This document shows, piece by piece, positions 33,136 to 42,396 of a stretch of 64,000 nucleotides of DNA. The stretch lies in assembly GCF_017753665.1 (NCBI RefSeq), contig NZ_CP072524.1, forward strand, positions 806,001-870,000. The letters are read 5' to 3'. The position numbers and the translations under genes were made by a program. Below the pieces are notes generated by a model. It was not told the origin of the DNA. It made no database searches and saw only the letters and a program-made list of their open reading frames with translations. The stretch is from Neisseria sicca. GTDB taxonomy: Bacteria; Pseudomonadota; Gammaproteobacteria; Burkholderiales; Neisseriaceae. Within the stretch, counting starts at the first letter, position 1; each line of letters begins with the position of its first letter.

Positions 33136-33951
33136 ATGGATTTGAAGACTAAATTAACGGACATGATTGAGCTTGTACGTTCAAATCCTGACAATCAGGA
33201 ACATCGTTTGGCATTGATTCAATACCTCTGTCTGAGTGCCAAATGGGAACAGGCTTTAAAGCAAATCGGGCAATACCAAAAACTGTTTCCCGATACTCAA
33301 AAGCCTCTGATGCTCTACCTTATTGAAAACATTTCTGCCGAAATGCGTCGTCAAGCAGTCTTGGAAACACAGCAAAAACCCAAAACTCTGGAACAGCACG
33401 CCAGCAAACTCGATATTCTTCAAAAACAACTCTCTTTAGTTGCTCATGTTGCAGAGAAAAAAAACTCTGCCCTCACTGCCGACTACGAAGCCTTATCCGA
33501 CTGTATCAACGGTACACCAGCGCACATCACTTATCTTCTAGCAGATAAATCGGTTGCCGAAACCGACAGCAACTGGATTATGGATGGCGACGTACGTACT
33601 GCTTTTGTTTATGAATTCTTCTATCAAGGCCACTACTATTGGCAAACTTGGGACTCTATTGAAAGTATAGCTTTTAAAGCACCAAGCTCGTTGCTCGACA
33701 TCATCTGGAGGTCGTCTGAAATCAAATTTACCGACGGCGAATGCATTCAATGTACCAGCCCCGCCCGCTATGCCGTTTTACCGGACGCAGAAACCGAATG
33801 GTCGGATATGTTGATGAACTGTTCGCAAACAGACTGGATAGAAGTAGCCGAACAGCTCTTTACAGGCATGGGTCAAAAAACCCTGTATACCGACAGCCAT
33901 GATTTTGGTCTCTTGGATATTCGTAATATCAAATTCGGACAACAGCGTTAA
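33136..33951 (+). CDS. tagJ: TagJ (ImpE/SciE-like) T6SS accessory protein
   Basis: Protein of 271 aa. The N-terminal helical repeat (SNPDNQEHRLALIQYLCLSA, then KWEQALKQIGQY) matches the ImpE/TagJ opening where a tetratricopeptide-like region follows a D-P-x-x-x-x-R-L motif. The C-terminal half holds DGDVRTAFVYEFFYQGHYYW, as in the family. TagJ binds the N-terminus of TssB and modulates sheath recycling by ClpV. It lies between hcp and tssE, as in other clusters that have tagJ. Confidence 0.82.
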   Translation: MDLKTKLTDMIELVRSNPDNQEHRLALIQYLCLSAKWEQALKQIGQYQKLFPDTQKPLMLYLIENISAEMRRQAVLETQQKPKTLEQHASKLDILQKQLSLVAHVAEKKNSALTADYEALSDCINGTPAHITYLLADKSVAETDSNWIMDGDVRTAFVYEFFYQGHYYWQTWDSIESIAFKAPSSLLDIIWRSSEIKFTDGECIQCTSPARYAVLPDAETEWSDMLMNCSQTDWIEVAEQLFTGMGQKTLYTDSHDFGLLDIRNIKFGQQR

Positions 33952-33984
33952 ACCTTACCCATCCTCCGACTACCGCAATCAATC

Positions 33985-34497
33985 ATGTCGCAATTCAGAA
34001 ACCAACTGCTGCCTTCTTTGTTTGACAGACTGACAGATGAAGAACCGCGCAAGAAAAAAGAAGCACGCCCAGATCAGGTCATCAATCTTGATCAATATCG
34101 GCAGGCTGTTCTGCGCGATATTCTTTACTTACTGAATACCTGCAACATGCAAGCGGAAAGTATGGAGAAAGATCTGCCTGTCAATGTACGCTCTTCCACA
34201 CTCAATTACGGCATACCGCCCCTGTCGGGAGTGAATTTCTCCGACATAGAATGGCAGAACGTAGAACAAAACATCAAACAAGCCATCATCGACTTCGAAC
34301 CACGTCTCGAAAGCAAAACCCTGCAAGTTATCGTAAATACCGTAGACGATGATGACGATGCTTTACACAACAAACTTATTATTGAAGTCAAAGGTTACCT
34401 GAAACTCAATCCTTATCCCAAAGAGTTCCTGCTACGAACCAGTATGGATGTTGAGACCGGGTTGTTTGACTTGTTAGATGGGGGAAATAGGTCTTGA
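33985..34497 (+). CDS. tssE: TssE, T6SS baseplate protein (gp25-like)
   Basis: Protein of 170 aa. It shows LLPSLFDRLTDEEP at the N-terminus, DILYLLNTC, then STLNYGIPPLSGVNFSDIEW and IIDFEPRL, the hallmark of the gp25/TssE fold (S-V-x-N-Y-G-x-P and E-P-R-L). TssE is the baseplate wedge piece that contacts the sheath. Its stop overlaps the TTG start of tssF by two bases, so the two are translationally coupled. Confidence 0.93.
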   Translation: MSQFRNQLLPSLFDRLTDEEPRKKKEARPDQVINLDQYRQAVLRDILYLLNTCNMQAESMEKDLPVNVRSSTLNYGIPPLSGVNFSDIEWQNVEQNIKQAIIDFEPRLESKTLQVIVNTVDDDDDALHNKLIIEVKGYLKLNPYPKEFLLRTSMDVETGLFDLLDGGNRS

Positions 34498-36470
34498 ATA
34501 ACAAGTTATTGTCTTACTACAATAAAGAACTGACCTTCCTGAAGGAAATGGGCAGGGAATTTGCACAGCAATACCCCAAAATCGCCTCCCGCTTGGCACT
34601 GGATACAACCGACATCCCCGACCCTTATGTCGAAAGGCTATTGGAAGGTGTAAGCTTTCTTACTGCCCGCACCCAGCTCAAGCTGGATGCGGAATATCCC
34701 CGTTTCGTACAAAGAATCTTAGAAGTCGTTTACCCTGACTTCATCAATCAGAAACCGGCGGCAGCTATTGTCAATTTGGAACCTACCGGTCAATACAACG
34801 CCGACGTGATCAATCTACTGGAACGTGGCAGAGTATTGCGCTCATTACCCATCGACGAATTCAAAGTAAGTTGCCCGTTTTCCGTAACCAAAGCCACTGA
34901 AATCCTACCTTTACGCATAGAAAAAGCCAAATATACCGATTCGCTCGGCTATTTACCAAGTACGCTTCCCGCGCTCAAAGCATCTGCCGGGAAAAAAGTG
35001 CAATCTGCCTTACGTTTGGACTTCTCGCTCAGCGTACCGGGCGCATGTTCGGAAATGTTGCCGGATGAATTATCTGTGTTTTTAGGTACGGAGCTTTCTA
35101 AGTCATCTGCACTGCTGTTTTTACTGGCCTCAGAATGCGTAGGCGTCGTTTGCCACAGTTATGAGAACCCCAAACAATGGTATTACCCGTTGTCCTCCAA
35201 ACCGGAACATCGGGGATTTCGGGAAGATGAAGCCTTATCGTTTAATTTGGACAAATCCGTCAGTGCATTCAGGATTATGCAGGAATACGCGCGTCTGCCG
35301 GAAAAATTCCTGTTTATCGCTCAAAAAGATATCAAACAGGCTGTCCGTCAGGCTGAGAATGACGGACATTTACCCAAAGTGCCCGAACATTTGGAAGAAA
35401 TCGTAAATGATAAGGGCGTCAATAAAAAAATCATTACTTACCGCAAACGCTATTTCAGTCTTTCATTTTTATTCAGCAACAAAATACCTGAATTGACAGA
35501 ACTGATCGGCGTAGAGGATTTTTCTGTCAATGCGGTGCCGGTGGTGAATCTATTCAGAAAAAAAAGCTCCCGCTTTCCTGTAAATATCCAAGATCAGGAA
35601 CACCACGTCATCATCGACCGTACGCAGCCTTTGAATTATGAAGTCTACGCCATCGAACAAGTAAAAGGTTTTGACACCAACAACCGTCAAACCGTTGCAT
35701 TTTCTCCGATGTACAAAGCGCCGGATATGGGACTCTTCCCCGAAGCCCAAACTCAGCATGCTTATTTTTCAGCACGGCGTGCAGACAGAGTTCCATCAGA
35801 AAATTCTGTTAAAAATGGCTTCCGTTCTTCCTACTTGGGCAGTGAAGTGTTTTTGTCTCTGGCCGACAATCGGGATTACGCCTTCAATTCTGGCATACAA
35901 CATCTTTCCGTAGATGCTTGGTGTACCAGCAGGGATTTGCCACTGATGATGCCGCGCGACGGAGAGTCTGATTTCCTGATTGAAGGCTTCCTGCCGGTTA
36001 ACTCTATCAAGCTGATTTCTAAGTTAACACGTCCTCAAGCGGCTGTGAGTGAGGATCGAACGCTTTGGTCGTTTTTAAACCAATTAAGCTTGAACTATCT
36101 GTCATTATTAAACATCGACCAAGAAGATGCACCCGTCACCTTAAAAGAGCTTTTAATGGTGTTTGTTTCTTCCGAAAATGATTTGCTGAAAAAACAGATT
36201 GAATCGATTACACGTGTTGAGACTTCCATTGTGAACAAGGTAGTCCGTCATTACGGAGTTGCAGCACCTGTTCGAGGCATCAAAATCACGGTTACGCTGG
36301 ATGAAGCGCAATTGGGCGGTATCCATCCCTTCCTATTCGGCTCGGTTTTAAACCATTACTTCCAACGTTTGGTGTCGATTAACTCATTCATACAGCTTCA
36401 AATTGACACGCTCCAACAAGGACATATGGCTACTTGGCCGACTGCTGTTGGAGAGAGGGTAATCGTATGA
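34494..36470 (+). CDS. tssF: TssF, T6SS baseplate wedge protein
   Basis: Protein of 658 aa beginning with a TTG that overlaps the tssE stop. The start is supported by the family-typical opening MNNKLLSYYNKELTFLKEMG. Further signatures are FAQQYPKIASRLALD, DPYVERLLEGVSFLTAR and YPRFVQRILEVVYPDF. Near the end VRHYGVAAPVRGIKITVTLD and VLNHYFQRLVSINSFIQLQI match the family. TssF forms the (TssF)2-TssG wedge of the baseplate. It overlaps tssG by an ATGA joint. Confidence 0.94.
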   Translation: MNNKLLSYYNKELTFLKEMGREFAQQYPKIASRLALDTTDIPDPYVERLLEGVSFLTARTQLKLDAEYPRFVQRILEVVYPDFINQKPAAAIVNLEPTGQYNADVINLLERGRVLRSLPIDEFKVSCPFSVTKATEILPLRIEKAKYTDSLGYLPSTLPALKASAGKKVQSALRLDFSLSVPGACSEMLPDELSVFLGTELSKSSALLFLLASECVGVVCHSYENPKQWYYPLSSKPEHRGFREDEALSFNLDKSVSAFRIMQEYARLPEKFLFIAQKDIKQAVRQAENDGHLPKVPEHLEEIVNDKGVNKKIITYRKRYFSLSFLFSNKIPELTELIGVEDFSVNAVPVVNLFRKKSSRFPVNIQDQEHHVIIDRTQPLNYEVYAIEQVKGFDTNNRQTVAFSPMYKAPDMGLFPEAQTQHAYFSARRADRVPSENSVKNGFRSSYLGSEVFLSLADNRDYAFNSGIQHLSVDAWCTSRDLPLMMPRDGESDFLIEGFLPVNSIKLISKLTRPQAAVSEDRTLWSFLNQLSLNYLSLLNIDQEDAPVTLKELLMVFVSSENDLLKKQIESITRVETSIVNKVVRHYGVAAPVRGIKITVTLDEAQLGGIHPFLFGSVLNHYFQRLVSINSFIQLQIDTLQQGHMATWPTAVGERVIV

Positions 36471-37507
36471 GTCCGGTTAACGCTCAAACAGATTTTGGCG
36501 ACGCATTGGACGATACATGGGACGAAAAACTGACTGGCTTTTTAAACAAAATCGCCTCCCAGCCCTATAAATACGATTATTTTTCACTCTTGCGCCAGCT
36601 TGAATCCGTCAAATTTGTTACTGGCGGAAAATTATTAGGCAAAGCCGTCAGCCCCAAAATGGAGAAAATAAGGATTCGCCAAGAGCCATCACTTATTTTT
36701 GCTCCGCGCAACATCCAATCGGTTGCCCTATCGCCGCGTTATGTGGAAATTTCCATCAACGGATTCGGTTTGTTCGGTCCATCCGGCCCCCTGCCCTTGC
36801 ATTTGACTGAATATGCCTATGAGCGTCAACACCAACACGGCGACCGAACATGGACCGGTTTTGCCAATATGTTGCAACACCGTTTGGCTGTCTTGTTCTA
36901 TCGGGCATGGGCCAACGCTCAAAGCATTACTTCTTTAGACAAAAATGCTGAAGACCGTTTTGGGAAATATATCGCCAGCTTTAATGGGCTGGATACACCG
37001 GCCATACATAACAAAGGCTTAATCCACGAATTTGCCAAGCGTTATTTTGCCGGCCTACTGATGAAGCAAAGCCGTTCGACAGCCAATCTTCAACAATTAC
37101 TCAACCGTTATTTCAAAGTCCCCGTTACCATTCAAACCAATGTCGGATACTGGGTTGAGGTTTCGGAAGAAAAAACGCAAATCGGCATCATGGGCAACTA
37201 TACCTTGGGAGATGGCTTGCTGCTGGGTGACAAGCTTTATGATGTTCAAAGTAAATTCCGCATCATCATCGGTCCGCTTAACCTGCCCGCTTACCGATCA
37301 TTCTTCAAAGACGGTATCAATACCGCCCGTTTACGCGAGTGGGTACGGCTGTTTGCCGCAGATGAATATGAATGGGATATACAGCCTGTTTTAATGCAAA
37401 AAGAAATACCGCTCATGGACTTAGGTGGACAAACACAACTCGGCTTAACAACTTGGCTGGGAAATGTTTCCCGTGATGCTGAAGACTTGATCGTCAGCAA
37501 CCATTAA
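36467..37507 (+). CDS. tssG: TssG, T6SS baseplate wedge protein
   Basis: Protein of 346 aa from the ATG at 36467, whose ATGA overlaps the tssF stop and has GAGAGAGGG as ribosome-binding site; an earlier in-frame start would lie inside tssF. Typical TssG segments: YKYDYFSLLRQLESV, RIRQEPSLIFAPRNI, GLFGPSGPLPLHLTEYAYER and FKVPVTIQTNVG. It pairs with TssF in the baseplate. After it comes a DUS hairpin and then clpV. Confidence 0.93.
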   Translation: MSPVNAQTDFGDALDDTWDEKLTGFLNKIASQPYKYDYFSLLRQLESVKFVTGGKLLGKAVSPKMEKIRIRQEPSLIFAPRNIQSVALSPRYVEISINGFGLFGPSGPLPLHLTEYAYERQHQHGDRTWTGFANMLQHRLAVLFYRAWANAQSITSLDKNAEDRFGKYIASFNGLDTPAIHNKGLIHEFAKRYFAGLLMKQSRSTANLQQLLNRYFKVPVTIQTNVGYWVEVSEEKTQIGIMGNYTLGDGLLLGDKLYDVQSKFRIIIGPLNLPAYRSFFKDGINTARLREWVRLFAADEYEWDIQPVLMQKEIPLMDLGGQTQLGLTTWLGNVSRDAEDLIVSNH

Positions 37508-37510
37508 ACA

Positions 37511-37543
37511 GCTTTTTCAGACGACCCCTTTGTCGGAAAAAGC
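37511..37543. terminator. DUS-bearing hairpin between tssG and clpV
   Basis: Arms GCTTTTTC and GAAAAAGC enclose TTCAGACGACC, one DUS. It has the look of neisserial terminators that double as uptake sequences, but the T-tract after the stem is short (TTCTTTC). Confidence 0.5.
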
Positions 37544-37596
37544 TTCTTTCAAACTATTTTTAGACATACTTGGAATAACTCAATTAAGGACACATC

Positions 37597-40248
37597 ATGT
37601 CAAACATCAGCCGCAGCGTATTATTTGGCAAGTTGAATACCACCTTGTATAAAACTCTGGAAAATGCCTACACCTTCTGCCGTCTTCGTGAAAACAGCTA
37701 CGTTGAGTTGGTTCATTGGCTTCATTCTCTTCTGCAAACCGAGAAAACCGACATCTTCTGTCTGATCAACAGTTTTAATTTAGACGAAGCCAGAGTCCGC
37801 AAAGATGTATTAACAGCAGTTGAAAAACTTCCCGCCGGCTCGACTGCCGTTATCGATTTTTCCGAACATATCCAAACCCTTGTCGAGCAAACTTGGACAT
37901 ACAGCTCGCTCAAATTCGGTACCGACAAAATCCGTACTGCTCACATTTTCTATACCATTCTCGAAAATAAAACTTTACAGAGCATTGTGGCCAATATTTC
38001 ATCCGAGTTCCTCAAAATCAAACCTGAAACATTGGCAAACAACATTGTCGCTATTACTGCGAACTCTGAAGAAAATCTCGATGTTACCCAAAACGCCTTA
38101 TCTTCGGAGCCTAATGCTACCCACAAAGAAAGTGCCTTGGCCAAATACGGCAGCAATCTCACTGAAAAGGCAAAGAATGGCGAAATAGATCCTCTTACCG
38201 GTCGCGATGCCGAAATCAGACAAATGATCGACATCCTGATGCGCCGCCGTCAAAACAATCCGATTCTCACAGGTGAAGCTGGTGTCGGTAAGACAGCCGT
38301 AGTCGAAGCATTGGCATTGCGTTTGGCTGCCGGAGATGTTCCGCCTGCATTGAAAGACGTTCAATTAATCCTGCTGGATATCGGTTTGCTCAAAGCCGGT
38401 GCCAGCGTCAGTGGAGAATTTGAATCACGCCTTAGAGCGGTTATGGACGAAGTGGAATCCAGCCCGACTCCCATTGTGCTCTTCATTGATGAAATCCATA
38501 CCTTGATCGGTGCTGGCGGCGCAGCCGGTACGGGCGATGCAGCCAACCTGCTCAAACCTGCACTGGCCCGAGGCAAACTGCGTACCATCGGCGCGACAAC
38601 ATGGGCAGAGTACAAAAAATACTTTGAAAAAGACCCTGCCTTAACCCGCCGTTTCCAAGTGGTGCAAGTGGATGAGCCCGACGAAAACAAAGCCATCAAC
38701 ATGCTTAGGGCATTGAATGCTTCTTTGGAAAAACACCATAACGTGATTATTCTCGATGAAGCAATTCAGGCAGCCGTGAAACTTTCCCACCGCTACATCC
38801 CTGCACGCCAACTTCCCGATAAAGCTGTCGGCTTGATTGATACTGCCTGCGCACGAGTTGCAGTCAGCCAGCATGCTGTTCCCGGCAGTATTGAATTTTT
38901 GCGGAAGAAATCCGAGGCATTAAAACTTGAACAAGCAAATTTGGAACGTGAGAAAAAACTCAGTTTCGATTCTGAAACACGGATAACCAATATCGGCAAA
39001 GAATTAACTGAAGTCGAAGGTCGTCTGAAAAAATTAGAAGACAGATGGAAATCTGAAGCAGACTTGGTTACTGAGCTGTTAGAGGTACGTGAACAAATCA
39101 TGCAAGCGGAAGAAGGAACGGCTGAGAAAGAAACCAAGCAGCTGCATACCCGCCAAAAAGAGTTGGTTAACAAACTGAAAAAACTGCAAGGCATCCAACC
39201 GCTGGTTATGCCCTTAGTGGACAGCCGTACCGTTGCCGACGTTGTGGCTGACTGGACAGGTATTCCCGTTGGCAAAATGATGAAAGACGAAGTTGAGGCC
39301 GTCTTGCAACTTGCCGATACTTTAAACAAACGCATCATTGGCCAACGACACGGTTTGGATGCAATCGCCCGTCGTATCCAAACATCACGTGCGAATCTGG
39401 ATAACCCCAACAAACCTATCGGCGTTTTCATGTTGGCAGGTCCTTCCGGCGTGGGTAAAACCGAAACGGCATTGGCTCTGGCTGATACATTGTACGGCGG
39501 TGAACAAAACGTAATTACCATCAATATGAGTGAATATCAGGAAGCTCATACCGTATCCACCCTGAAAGGCGCGCCCCCGGGCTATGTCGGTTATGGTGAA
39601 GGCGGCGTACTGACCGAAGCCGTGCGACGCAAACCTTATAGCGTCATCTTGCTTGATGAAGTAGAAAAAGCACATCCGGATGTGCATGAAATCTTTTTCC
39701 AAGTATTCGACAAAGGCTGGATGGAAGATGGCGAAGGCCGTTATATCGATTTCAAAAACACCATTATTATCCTGACCACCAATGTGGGCACAGATTTGAT
39801 TATGGATATGTGTGACGACCCTGAAATGCTGCCTACTCCAGAAGGTTTAACCAAAGCCTTACGCGCCCCTATGCTGAAAACTTTCCCTGCCGCGCTATTA
39901 GGCCGTATGCAGGTGATTCCTTACTATCCGCTATCTGACGATATGCTCTCAAAAATTGTGGAATTGCAATTAGGCCGTATCGTAGATCGAATTAAAGATA
40001 ACCACGGTATCGACCTACACTACACGCCTGAAGTGCTAAAACTGATTACTTCGCGCTGCACAGAAGTTGAGTCAGGTGGTCGCATGATCGATGCGATTCT
40101 GACCAATACTGTTTTACCGCAAATCAGTCGGGAACTGCTTACTTGTGCAACTCAAGGCAAACAAGTTTTAAGCGTAAATATTGATGCAAGTAATCATGAC
40201 TTTACTTATCAATATAAATATAAACTTCGCAAGAAAAATACCTTATAA
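37597..40248 (+). CDS. clpV: ClpV (TssH), T6SS sheath-disassembly AAA+ ATPase
   Basis: Protein of 883 aa. The N-domain (~1-150) is followed by AAA+ module 1 with Walker A GEAGVGKT near residue 226 and Walker B VLFIDEIHTL near 293. A coiled-coil middle region spans ~430-550 (EREKKLSFDSETRITNIGKE). AAA+ module 2 has Walker A AGPSGVGKTE near 613 and Walker B VILLDEVEKAHPD near 683. ClpV extracts TssC from contracted sheaths and recycles subunits. The first helix region (FCRLRENSYVELVHWLHSLL) differs from housekeeping ClpB and is ClpV-like. The context confirms the assignment. Confidence 0.96.
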   Translation: MSNISRSVLFGKLNTTLYKTLENAYTFCRLRENSYVELVHWLHSLLQTEKTDIFCLINSFNLDEARVRKDVLTAVEKLPAGSTAVIDFSEHIQTLVEQTWTYSSLKFGTDKIRTAHIFYTILENKTLQSIVANISSEFLKIKPETLANNIVAITANSEENLDVTQNALSSEPNATHKESALAKYGSNLTEKAKNGEIDPLTGRDAEIRQMIDILMRRRQNNPILTGEAGVGKTAVVEALALRLAAGDVPPALKDVQLILLDIGLLKAGASVSGEFESRLRAVMDEVESSPTPIVLFIDEIHTLIGAGGAAGTGDAANLLKPALARGKLRTIGATTWAEYKKYFEKDPALTRRFQVVQVDEPDENKAINMLRALNASLEKHHNVIILDEAIQAAVKLSHRYIPARQLPDKAVGLIDTACARVAVSQHAVPGSIEFLRKKSEALKLEQANLEREKKLSFDSETRITNIGKELTEVEGRLKKLEDRWKSEADLVTELLEVREQIMQAEEGTAEKETKQLHTRQKELVNKLKKLQGIQPLVMPLVDSRTVADVVADWTGIPVGKMMKDEVEAVLQLADTLNKRIIGQRHGLDAIARRIQTSRANLDNPNKPIGVFMLAGPSGVGKTETALALADTLYGGEQNVITINMSEYQEAHTVSTLKGAPPGYVGYGEGGVLTEAVRRKPYSVILLDEVEKAHPDVHEIFFQVFDKGWMEDGEGRYIDFKNTIIILTTNVGTDLIMDMCDDPEMLPTPEGLTKALRAPMLKTFPAALLGRMQVIPYYPLSDDMLSKIVELQLGRIVDRIKDNHGIDLHYTPEVLKLITSRCTEVESGGRMIDAILTNTVLPQISRELLTCATQGKQVLSVNIDASNHDFTYQYKYKLRKKNTL

Positions 40249-40376
40249 TTCCATGCTAAATCAGAAAATTTAGTCTTTCTAATTAAAATACACCCATTTA
40301 TTCCCCTGTTATTACATATTTCATTGGAAGTATTTATTGTTTGTACCAATATTTATCAATCTAAAGGCGAATTAAG

Positions 40377-41003
40377 ATGCATAAACAACTAATAAAATAT
40401 ATATCATTCTTAATGATATCCTTAATGGTAAGCTCATGTGCTTCCGACCATAAACCCCCTAAAGAATCTGATGAGAGTGGGGAAAAAATTGATGTACAAA
40501 TCATAGTTTCTCCTGATTCGAACCCTAATATAATTGGCCAACCTTCTCCCATCAGACTGGATTTATATCAATTGTCTTCTGACGGGGAGTTCAAAAAATC
40601 AAATTATTTTGAACTTACCAACAATGCCAAAGAAAATTTAGGTGAAAAATTAATCCAGCAGAACCAATTCATGCTACATCCTGATACGGTTACCATATTG
40701 CCAATTAAAATGGATTCCCACCTGAAATATTTAGGTGTAGTCGCGAGTTATCGAGATTTGGATAACAGTCAATGGCAATTGGTATTGTTAAAACAGAAAA
40801 AACGATGGTATCAATTCGGCAAGCATTATTTTTATGTAAATATTGGTAAAAATAAATTAACTCAATTATCAAAGTCAGAAATGAAGGATATGTTAAAAGA
40901 ATACAAAGAGCGACACCCTGACAATAAACAAATTAAAGAAAATGGAAAAATTCGTAAATACGATAATGACCTTAGTAAAGGTATTTTCCGTGAAGAAAAA
41001 TAA
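40377..41003 (+). CDS. tssJ: TssJ, T6SS outer-membrane lipoprotein
   Basis: Protein of 208 aa with a lipoprotein signal: MHKQLIKYISFLMISL followed by the lipobox MVSSC, with Cys21 as lipidated residue. The body contains IGQPSPIRLDLYQLSSDGEF and YLGVVASYRDLDNSQWQL, which are typical TssJ strands, and ends in a hydrophilic tail. It anchors the TssM periplasmic domain to the outer membrane. It is preceded by ~128 AT-rich bases after clpV, which may hold a promoter although none is convincing, and followed by tssK. Confidence 0.9.
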   Translation: MHKQLIKYISFLMISLMVSSCASDHKPPKESDESGEKIDVQIIVSPDSNPNIIGQPSPIRLDLYQLSSDGEFKKSNYFELTNNAKENLGEKLIQQNQFMLHPDTVTILPIKMDSHLKYLGVVASYRDLDNSQWQLVLLKQKKRWYQFGKHYFYVNIGKNKLTQLSKSEMKDMLKEYKERHPDNKQIKENGKIRKYDNDLSKGIFREEK

Positions 41004-41028
41004 TAACTAAAAAATTAAGGATGAAGAC

Positions 41029-42372
41029 ATGGCAATAGAAGCGAAAGTAGTCTGGTCAGAGGGTATCTTTATTACTCCTCAACATTTCCAGCAATTTGAA
41101 CGTTATCTTGAATCCGGCCTACGCCAATTAGCCGTTTCTCAAGAGGGGCATTTTTGGGGATTCTCTTCGCTGGTATTAAATTCAGACAGCCTCAAACGGG
41201 GGGTAATTAGTATTAGTGAAGCAGAAGGGGTTTTTCCCGATGGCTCTGTATTTTTGTTCTCGCAAAAACAGCTCGAAAATCTGACTCTAAAAGTTCCTGC
41301 AAATATTAAAGACACCAAAATCTGCCTAGCTGTCTCTCTGCCTTCTTCTGTAAATAATGAGATTTATTTTCCAAATCAGGACTCTTCAGACTCATGTCGC
41401 TACAAAGCTTTTAATAAAACTCTAGCAGACACTACAAATACTGAATTAGATGGTCGTCAGGTAACACTAGCAGATCTTAATCCGATGTTAGTTTTAGAAA
41501 ACGACTTAACCAGCGGACAAACTGCCCTGCCCATTGCTCTCATCCGTTCCAGCTCTGCGGACTTTGAAATCATTCTGGACGAATCATATATTCCGCCTTG
41601 TCTCGGAAGTCAAAAGCAACAGCATCTAAAGGCTTATATTTCAGAGATCTATGGTTTATTGATGCAAAAAAGCAATAGCTTGGCTAATGCTGTGAATGAT
41701 CCTAATACCGGCGGCTCTGTTGAAGTTATGGACTTCATGATGCTTCAAACCATTAATCGATATTTGGCATATTTGCATCACGAAAATGAAGGCGCACGAC
41801 AAACACACCCTGAACAATTATTTATTAATTTATCCAAACTATGTGCTGATTTAATGACCTTCCTGCCTTCTCGCAAAGTAGGTGATATCCCAGTATATGA
41901 GCATAATGACCTAACCTCATGTTTCGGTAAGTTATTTTTCAATTTACGTAAATCATTATCTATCGTACTTGAACAACGAGCGATTAGGATTCCGCTTGAT
42001 ATGCGTGATGAAGCGACTCGCGTTGCTCAAACACCAGACCAAAGTTTACTGGACAAAGCTTCATTTGTTCTTGCGATTAAAGCCGATATGCCGAACGAAG
42101 CACTGCGCCAAAAAATTCCTAGCGTAGTAAAAATAGGTACCGTGGAAAAAGTAAAAGAATTGGTTGCTTACCACCTGCCTGGAATTAGGGTGCACGCTTT
42201 ATCTGTTGCACCAAGAGAATTGCCATACCACAGCGGTTATGTCTATTTTGAATTGGACAAAAAGCACGAGTTGTGGGACATGTTTGATACTTCATCAGGC
42301 ATGGCCTTCCATTTAGCCGGTAATTTTCCGAATTTAGATGTTGAATTTTGGGCAATTAAGTCTTTAAGTTAA
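41029..42372 (+). CDS. tssK: TssK, T6SS baseplate-membrane connector
   Basis: Protein of 447 aa, normal family length. It opens with VVWSEGIFITPQHFQQFERY, the TssK signature (W-x-E-G-x-x-x-x-P-Q-H-F-Q). The middle contains SSADFEIILDESYIPPCL and the C-terminal domain ends with YVYFELDKKHELWDMF and MAFHLAGNFPNLDVEFW. TssK trimers link the baseplate wedges to TssL and TssM. It lies 25 bases after tssJ and 24 bases before tssL. Confidence 0.95.
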   Translation: MAIEAKVVWSEGIFITPQHFQQFERYLESGLRQLAVSQEGHFWGFSSLVLNSDSLKRGVISISEAEGVFPDGSVFLFSQKQLENLTLKVPANIKDTKICLAVSLPSSVNNEIYFPNQDSSDSCRYKAFNKTLADTTNTELDGRQVTLADLNPMLVLENDLTSGQTALPIALIRSSSADFEIILDESYIPPCLGSQKQQHLKAYISEIYGLLMQKSNSLANAVNDPNTGGSVEVMDFMMLQTINRYLAYLHHENEGARQTHPEQLFINLSKLCADLMTFLPSRKVGDIPVYEHNDLTSCFGKLFFNLRKSLSIVLEQRAIRIPLDMRDEATRVAQTPDQSLLDKASFVLAIKADMPNEALRQKIPSVVKIGTVEKVKELVAYHLPGIRVHALSVAPRELPYHSGYVYFELDKKHELWDMFDTSSGMAFHLAGNFPNLDVEFWAIKSLS

Positions 42373-42396
42373 TTTAGTTTAATTTGGAATTTCATT